Below, piece after piece: positions 57,970 through 64,000 of a stretch of DNA of 64,000 nt. Positions within the stretch are counted from its first letter, which is position 1. Each line of letters begins with the position of its first letter. Source of the DNA: Thecaphora thlaspeos (lineage: Eukaryota; Basidiomycota; Ustilaginomycetes; Urocystidales; Glomosporiaceae). Position numbers and translations under genes: made by a program. The stretch spans positions 1,054,001 to 1,118,000 of the forward strand of contig UWYS01000006.1 in the NCBI GenBank assembly GCA_900291925.1, in the 5' to 3' direction. The notes below the pieces were generated by a model. It searched no databases and was not told the origin of the DNA. It saw only the letters and a list, made by a program, of their open reading frames with translations.

Positions 57970-59518
57970 ATGGCCTACGAAGACGACGCGGAGCCCGTCG
58001 CCGAGTCCTCGACGTCTCTCGGCAAACGGCCACGCACAGACGGCGACGAAGACGACATGGACGCAGCAACAACAGCGGCTGCCGTAGAGGCAGACCAGCA
58101 AGCCGCACGCAACTCGCGCCTCTCTCCCGAACCGGACGAGGATCTCGACACGACCGACGCCAAACATCAGGTGTGGCTCGTCAAGGTCCCCAAATTCCTC
58201 ATTCAGGCGTGGAGCAGCATCAAGAAGGATGACCTCAGGCTGGGCACTGTTAGGGTGTACGAGTGAGTTCTGGCGCGCCCCTTTCTCCGTCTAGAGCCAA
58301 GAGAGGAAAAGGCAGCCCTCCTTGGCATGGCAACATGCTTGCTGACGGAGTGTCTTTTCGACCCTCTTGTTGCTCCTTATGACTGGACGATAGTCCCGAC
58401 CACACGGGACATCAGCGCATGGAGCTGCTCCTTCCCGAACCGCCACAGCCTGCCATCCCGTCGGACGGCACGGTGGCGAGCAAGGCGGCCCAGTGGAACA
58501 ACATCCCGCGCGCCTACGATCTCAAGCTCACCTCGGACTCGGTCTCGACCGTCAAGCGGAATCTCTATGCCTTCAAGGAGAAATTTGAGGAAGAGACACC
58601 CTCGTCGGCCAAGCTCGAGGGAATTGAAGCGGAAGAGGCTGCTGCCAGGAGGAGGAAGGGTAAAGGTCGACGTAAGTATTGCCCCGAGCGTCAGGTCACC
58701 GCAGCGCTGCCAGGCCAGGCCTGTCGAATTGAAGGCAGTGGCAGACGATAGGGGACGCGTGACGAAGCTGACAGATGCACGAACCCCTTGTTGCTCCCAT
58801 TTCTCTGCTCACAGGTACCACGTCGCTGTGCGGGACCATCACGAACGAGGCTTCGCTCCAGCCTCAGATCCGGGCCTCGACATCCGGGGCGGCGGACCGC
58901 AAGCCGGGCTCGAGTAGCTTCACGTCCGGCCCGGGGATATCGGACGAGTACCGGGAGCTGCTGCGCAAGCGGCGCGAGGAGGCGTCGAAGCCGAAGCGGA
59001 CGATCAAGATGCTCGACCAGACGGACGCTGGACGCGCCAACATGCTCGTCGCCGGGGTGGGAGCGGGCCGTGCGGGCGTCAAGTCGCGCTTCAACCAGAT
59101 GATTGCGAAACCGTCAAAGGCCGGCTCGTCGTCGGCCAGCGCCTCTGCGGGCGGCGGTGGGGCCGAGAAGTTTGCGAGGATCCCGCGCAACGAGCTGCTG
59201 GACCTGCTCTTTGGGCTGTTTGAAAAGTGGCAGTACTGGTCGTTGAAGAAGCTGCGCTCCGAGACGCAGCAGCCGGAGAGCTACCTTCGCGACGTGCTGA
59301 GCAGCATTGCCGACCTGCACAAGCGCGGGCCCTACGTGGGCAACTACTCGCTCAAGCCCGAGTTTAGCAACATGCGCAAGGAGGAGGAGATCAAGCAGGA
59401 GGAGGAGGAGGAGGAGAAGCGGAAGAAGGAGGAACAAGAGCGCGGCCAGGCAAGGCAGGGCGGGGTGCACGACGAAGACGACGACGACGACGACGACGAC
59501 GACGAGCAAGACTTTTGA
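57970..59518 (+). CDS. TFG2: Transcription initiation factor TFIIF subunit beta (RAP30/Tfg2)
   Basis: Exons 57970-58262, 58394-58671 and 58815-59518 give about 424 residues. After an acidic N-terminus comes the TFIIF beta dimerisation barrel: HQVWLVKVPKFLIQAWSSIK, LGTVRVYDPDHTGHQRMEL, then YDLKLTSDSVSTVKRNLYAF and LCGTITNEASLQPQI. The C-terminal winged helix (about 285-370) reads FARIPRNELLDLLFGLFEKW, QYWSLKKLRSETQQPESYL and LHKRGPYVGNYSLKPEF. A Glu/Lys coiled tail and a poly-Asp run end the protein. TFIIF beta binds RNA polymerase II and TFIIF alpha during preinitiation complex assembly. Both introns restore conserved segments. The start is preceded by the 5S gene 300 bases upstream on the same strand. 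Confidence 0.93.
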
Positions 59519-60061
59519 CGGGGTCGTCTGAGCCGGCTGGGCGACGCCGACGCCGGTGGCAAGGCTCGATGTGCCTGCTGTCGACTCGATGAGACGGACG
59601 ATGCTGCGTCGACTCGAAGACGTCTCAGTTGCAACGAATGCACGCTCTCTCTTGTACCGCCGATGCTCCTGCGCGGCCACTGACGTATCACGTATTTGTT
59701 GAAGCACTGCGCGAAAGGCCTCACGCCCGCGGAAGGTACGGTACAATGCAAGGAGCGGACGGGTGCGGGGGGGGGGGAGGCAAAGAGAGAAAACGCGAGA
59801 CGGAGGGAACGAGGGCGGGCGAGATTCACTAGAGAGGTGGATGTGGTGGCGAGCAAAGTTGCGAGGAGGCGAGATGGGGGGCCGAGTGAGCGTCGCGGCC
59901 GCACAGACTGACCGAAAGTCGAATATTACTCGCGCCCGTCCTGGATGGAAGCTCGCCCACGTTGCTGTCGCCTTCTCGTCGCGTGTGTGGCCTAGACCTT
60001 GTCTGTCACACAAATTGCGCTTCACCTCGTGTTCCACGCAAGCGCAAGCGCAAGCGCAAGC
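59519..60061. other. TFG2 3' region
   Basis: No gene seen. Contains a G10 run near 59767 and a (GCAAGC)n hexamer tract at 60037-60060 bordering the relic that follows. Confidence 0.5.
60037..60060. repeat. (GCAAGC)4 hexamer repeat
   Basis: Four tandem units at the edge of the coding relic. Confidence 0.85.
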
Positions 60062-60854
60062 ATGACGACGACGACGGCAACTTGCTGGCCGTCAACCTAG
60101 CAACGGAAGGTGTCCGACGTCACCTCCGGCTCTTCGCAGGTCTTTCGAGCCTTGGATCGATCGACACGACGACCGTCAGCGAACCCGTCCTCTCCCTTAC
60201 CGCTGGCTTGAGCCTAATATAGGGGAGGAATTATGAGCAAGCTATAGAGACTTTGTTTTCTAAATTGGTCCTGACGGGCAAGCTCGTCGATCGAGGAGAG
60301 TTCTTGGCTCGGATCATGCTTGTCGTTGCGCGGGACTACTATGTGGCCAGTGACCTCAGCATTGGTGGCGTTGGCAGCGGCGTTGCGGATCGATGAGGTG
60401 ATCGAAGGGGTGGACTGCGACGTCTGGGGATCGCGTGTCGTCGATCGGCAAGACGAGACAGCATCAACCCATCACAGTCATCATGGACCTGGGCGTCGAG
60501 ACCCCTTCGTTGGCGAGGAACACGTTTTACCCGGTGATACCGATCCACAAGTTGCCCAAGGGACCTCGTCAATCTTGCAGATCCAGGAGACAACGATAGC
60601 GACGCCACACAATGGAGTCGGCTCCTCGTCTCTGAAGCGGTGCGATCCTGGCTTTGCACATCCAACAGAAGCCGGACGCCACGACGACCGTGTTGCACGT
60701 TCCAAGTTGCGATGCGCTCAGCTATCCCTCGTTCAACAGGATGCAGAATTCCCAAGGCTACACCAGTGAGCTGGCAAGCTCCAACGTCTTTCTCGAGAGG
60801 AAGAAGGCGGCATACATTTCTTTGAACTTTTACGAAAAGAGCCGAGCTACTTGA
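60062..60854 (+). pseudogene. Broken copy of an expanded basidiomycete protein family (REase-like core suspected)
   Basis: At least five protein-like blocks follow each other in changing frames. They are GLSSLGSIDTTTVSEPVLSL (about 60130-60215), ETLFSKLVLTGKLVDRGEF with ARIMLVVARDYY (60232-60345), LRIDEVIEGVDCDVWGSRVV (60379-60440), SLARNTFYPVIPIHKLPKG (60500-60560) and GAILALHIQQKPDATTTVLH with KKAAYISLNFYEKS (60640-60850). The order is like a large repeated family of basidiomycetes: a helical 'SSEPVL...VARD' region, then a 'FVIPV...ILIQVK' core reminiscent of restriction-endonuclease-fold proteins. That comparison is from memory and cannot be tested here. Several stops and frameshifts exclude an intact product. 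No introns bridge the blocks. Confidence 0.4.
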
Positions 60855-61227
60855 ACCTATAGCATGTCGTGATCAGTAAGGAGATGGAGTGGACGAGCGA
60901 CAAGTCGCGGATCACCCCCCTCCCCAGAATCACCAGGAAGGGAGGACGGGCGAGACAGAGGGCAGAGGCGACGGCAGGCGGGCGAGAGATAAAGGGGTGT
61001 TGGATGATGACAAAAGACATGCGTACGTCTACGGTACGTGTTGGGCCGGATTCGGAATCACTCTCATGTCGGAGGCAACGGGGAGACGGGTTGAGAGGGG
61101 GCCGGAAGAGAAGAGGGATGTTGTTGTTGCGCCTTTGCTGAGGGATGACGACGTTGGGGAATGTCGAGATTTTTTTTCAAGCTTGGCCTAGGTGGAGCGC
61201 GTTGGCGTCGTCGATGGCAAAGCACAC
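60855..61227. other. Intergenic region before mL44 3' end
   Basis: No gene seen. A TTTTTTTT run lies at 61170-61177, near the mL44 3' end. Confidence 0.5.
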
Positions 61228-62761
61228 CTATCGATCCTTTCCAGCCGCTTCGAGCACCTCACACGCTCCGAGCGGCAATGGTCTATACTCGTCTCCCTCT
61301 CCATGATAAACGGGCGTAACGCTAGGAATGAAGGGTTTCCTACCATCGCTCGAAGGGTACTGTGCATCCAGAGTGGTACTGGGCAGGTTGAGAGGGTCCA
61401 GAGGCGTCTGGGCAAAATATAGCCGTCGCAACGCATCCTCTGCCGCGCGGTATTCGGCCATCTTGATGGCGCTACCGCTTCCTTCGCCGATCTTTTGCGT
61501 ACCGCTGTACACGCCCACCACGAAGATGGGCGAGATGGATAGTCGACCGCTCTCGGCGACCAGGCGAGATTGAGGTGCCTCCCGTCCGTATTTGGCGCAG
61601 GTCGCGGACAGGGCGCGTTTGGGGTCGAAGAACTTGAGAAGAGATGCCATGTCCAGGTTGCGCGTAAGCATGTGCGTCGTGATGAAATGGCGCGCCGCCG
61701 AGAGACCCTGTGAGTAGAGAACAGCCAGGCAGGAGAGCAATCGAGAGAGGGCGGCCGGGGGGAGAGGGGGAAACGAAAAGGTCAGCGCCTGCGGAACTGA
61801 CCAGCTTGCGGCGCACGGCGCTACTCACGAGCTCCTGGAAGATGATGGCCACCAGAGCGCGCATGGCGTCGGCGGTGACGTCCCTGCTGAGGAGGCCTCG
61901 TGAGCGAGTGCGGGTCGAGGGAGCGCCGGCTGCGTTGGTAGAGCCGTTGGCGGGTGTGGGCGTGGGCAAGACCTTGGAAGCGACCCTGGCGTGCCTGTTC
62001 CAGCGCAGGATGCCCTGACCTCCGAGACCGAGGTCTCCGCCGACGTCTGCCAGGGTGCTGGGACCGACGTGGGCGGCGACGGCGGCCTTGAGTACGCGGG
62101 TGGGGAGGTTGGGGTAGCGGAGGTGGAGGTACTCTGATGCGATCATGCCGAGGAGCGAGTTGCCGACGGTGGCGAGTGCGGTGTGCGACATGGTGGCGGT
62201 GGCCGCGGCTACGTCGTCTGCGGGCGCTGGGGCGGAAAAGGCGAGCTGGTGTTGGTGGGGGAGGTACTGGAGGGCATCGAGGGGCTGTTGTGCCGGAGCA
62301 GTGCGGACGAGGCGTGCGGCATCGTCGTTTGCCTTTTGGATGAGGTCGTGGAAGGAGGGGTGGGTGCAGGCCTGGTAGACGAGCTGGATGCGGCGGGCGC
62401 GGGTGGCGGCGTCGAGGGAAGAGGGGAGGAGGTTGAGCCTTGCAGCGAGGGCGGCGATGGCCGAGACTGGCGGCGGGCGGAGCGCGGCGTAGAGCGCGGC
62501 ATCCTTGCGTGCGAGGCGAGGCAGGTGGGCGGCGGGAGCGTGGGGCTCTGCGGGAGCGGGTACGGGAGCGGCGCTGGAGGGTGATGCGGCGGCTGTGGGT
62601 GGTGTTGGTGGCGCTGCTCGGATTGACGAGGTGTGGAGAGCCGAGGTCGAGGCGGCTGATGTGGAAGGGATGGAGGAGCGTGGAGCCACCCTCTGTCTCG
62701 AGGCGGAGGATGACTGGAGGAGAGGCCGAACGGTGCTGGCTAGGGAGCGGCTGGAGGACAT
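61228..62761 (-). CDS. Mitochondrial large ribosomal subunit protein mL44 (Mrpl3)
   Basis: Minus-strand exons 62761-61829 and 61707-61228 give about 470 residues. The N-terminus is an Arg/Ser/Ala-rich mitochondrial presequence (MSSSRSLASTVRPLLQSSSA). A degenerate RNase III-like fold follows (about 95-330): RRIQLVYQACTHPSFHDL, LATVGNSLLGMIASEYLHLR, YPNLPTRVLKAAVAAHVGP and DAMRALVAIIFQELGLSAAR, joined across the intron. A double-stranded-RNA-binding domain comes after (about 350-430), with PIFVVGVYSGTQKIGEGSGS and IKMAEYRAAEDALRRLYF. The usual RNase III catalytic acidic box is not visible, as expected for mL44, which is structural. It shares a 675-bp upstream region with LST8. Confidence 0.88.
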
Positions 62762-63436
62762 GGCGGCAGGCTAGACTAGGCCGGGCTAGGCTGGCTGTCT
62801 GCTGTGCGAGGAAGGCCGAGGCGCGGACTGAAAGGAGGCGGGTGTGTGCGCGAGGCTGCGGGGAGGAGGAAGTGTGGGGCGTGTGAATGCGAGGTGGAGA
62901 GGTGGTTGAGGGGAGGGAGGGGGAAGCTGCGGCGAGGTGATGGGATTGCGCGATAGAGGTGTCGAGCGTCGAACGTCGAGCGTCGAGCGAGGGCGGCCGC
63001 GTTTCTTCTTCTTCCTTGGGTCGGGTCGTCTGCCGCTGCCTCGATGCGTCCCGCACGAGTGAGAGCACCTCTCTCTGCCCTCACTCGCCACTCGCCAGCC
63101 GCTCCCGCGGACCTCGCCCGTTTTTTTTTTCTCCAAAGAGTCACGCGAGCAAGATGGCCCCGCCTCTCATTCGCCCGAGAGTATGCGGCGTGGCGCCGCG
63201 CTGGGCCGTGCGAGAAAGTGCTCGTGGCTCAGCAGTCAGCACTGCTCCACTTTGTTGGGCCGTCTGCCTCTCGATCGTCCCTTGTCCCTCGTACCCATCG
63301 ACCTCGTCCTAACTATACCCTCGTATCCCCTACCTTGACCGTTCCACTCGCTCCCTCGCCACATCACCACCGCCTTTCTCAGATCGAATCGAGCCGCCTC
63401 AAAGCCACCACGCCTCGCTCCTCACCCACCCCCACC
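62762..63436. promoter_or_regulatory. Divergent promoter region mL44/LST8
   Basis: 675 bases between opposed start codons. CT/CA-rich toward LST8. It includes a CGAGCGTCGA-type direct repeat near 62956-62990 and a T10 run at about 63121. No gene inside. Confidence 0.5.
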
Positions 63437-64000
63437 ATGGCCACCCGCGCACCCGCCCGCATCCCCACACAAGGGCCCCCTCCTCCCACCAGCCAAGCAC
63501 AGATCCACCATCACCACCAGCAACAGCAGCAGCAGCAACAGCAACCACAACAACAACAGCAGCAACAACAACAACAACAGACAGCCGTACAGCAAGACGC
63601 CCTCTCCGTCATCCTCGTCACCGCAGGCTACGACCACACCATCCGCTTCTGGGAGGCTTGGTCCGGCATCTGCTCGCGCACCATACAGCATCCAGACAGC
63701 CAGGTCAATCGCCTCGCAATCAGCCCAGACAAGCGCTACCTCGCCGCCGCCGCAAACACCCACATCCGCCTCTACGACTGCAGCGTAGCCCCGCCCCCCA
63801 ACCTCAACCTAGCCCCACCCTCCTCCGCTCACAACCCTGCCCCCGCACAGCACACCAACACCAACCCCGTCGTCACCTACGATGGACACGTCGGCAACGT
63901 CACCAGCATAGCCTGGCACTGCGACGCAAAGTGGCTCGTATCCGGCAGTGAAGATGGCACTCTTAAGATCTGGGACACGAGGTCAGACGTCGCTCCCCTC
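63437..64000 (+). CDS. LST8: TOR complex subunit LST8, N-terminal part (runs off right edge)
   Basis: From the ATG at 63437 the frame stays open to base 64000 (188 residues). Residues 1-54 are a Pro/His/Gln extension with a long polyglutamine stretch. WD40 blades follow: [59 protein letters not shown], then [20 protein letters not shown] and [19 protein letters not shown]. These are close to the conserved start of LST8, a seven-blade propeller bound to the TOR kinase domain in TORC1 and TORC2. A Pro/Asn/Ala-rich insert of ~25 residues separates the two blades. No intron is evident in the visible part. Confidence 0.9.
   Translation, partial: MATRAPARIPTQGPPPPTSQAQIHHHHQQQQQQQQQPQQQQQQQQQQQTAVQQDALSVILVTAGYDHTIRFWEAWSGICSRTIQHPDSQVNRLAISPDKRYLAAAANTHIRLYDCSVAPPPNLNLAPPSSAHNPAPAQHTNTNPVVTYDGHVGNVTSIAWHCDAKWLVSGSEDGTLKIWDTRSDVAPL

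Overview
The window is nuclear DNA of a filamentous or yeast-like fungus, most likely a basidiomycete of the Ustilaginomycotina (smut lineage). The reasons are high GC with strong GC3 in coding exons, short GT-AG introns with GTGAGT or GTAAGT donors, a 118-nt 5S rRNA gene, and a very large multi-KH protein resembling Ustilago Khd4. No prokaryotic, viral, CRISPR or plasmid feature was seen. Species was not determined. All exon coordinates were built by hand from splice signals and family conservation.

Layout. 0-3.4 kb: the start of an unrecognised minus-strand gene running off the left edge, then gene-poor DNA with a probable relic of a GMC oxidoreductase. 3.4-14.9 kb: plus-strand run of HFI1/ADA1 (SAGA), a secreted GH3 beta-glucosidase, PIF1 helicase and a short tail-anchored Qc-SNARE. 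14.9-19.1 kb: a multi-frame coding relic and intergenic DNA. 19.1-23.8 kb: an Fps1-type aquaglyceroporin and a YAT-family amino-acid permease. 24.3-29.3 kb: an intron-containing tRNA-Ile(AAT), RPB5, ERF4/GOLGA7 (minus) and an SRR1-like gene. 29.4-32.4 kb (minus): a small Cys-containing GPI-type surface protein and a zinc alcohol dehydrogenase with a one-base frameshift. 33.9-38.1 kb (minus): KHD4-like RNA-binding protein. 38.1-41.3 kb: a long gene-free stretch carrying a 160-bp near-perfect hairpin. 41.3-49 kb: divergent pair TRAPPC13 (minus) and CTF4/Mcl1 (plus). 49.9-53.3 kb: SRPK-type kinase (minus) diverging from a small uncharacterised two-exon gene. 53.3-57.6 kb: gene-poor and repeat-rich, ending in a solitary 5S rRNA gene. 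58-64 kb: TFIIF beta, a broken copy of what looks like an expanded basidiomycete gene family, mitochondrial ribosomal protein mL44 (minus), and the start of LST8.

Most genes are housekeeping and not arranged as a pathway. Transcription (HFI1, RPB5, TFG2), chromosome maintenance (PIF1, CTF4), membrane trafficking (SNARE, TRAPPC13, ERF4), RNA metabolism (KHD4, SRPK) and solute transport are represented. The unusual material lies between genes: a recurring TACAGTAC/GTACTGTA motif, the hairpin at 40.5 kb, and several degraded genes in gene-poor gaps. No complete novel multi-gene system was found.
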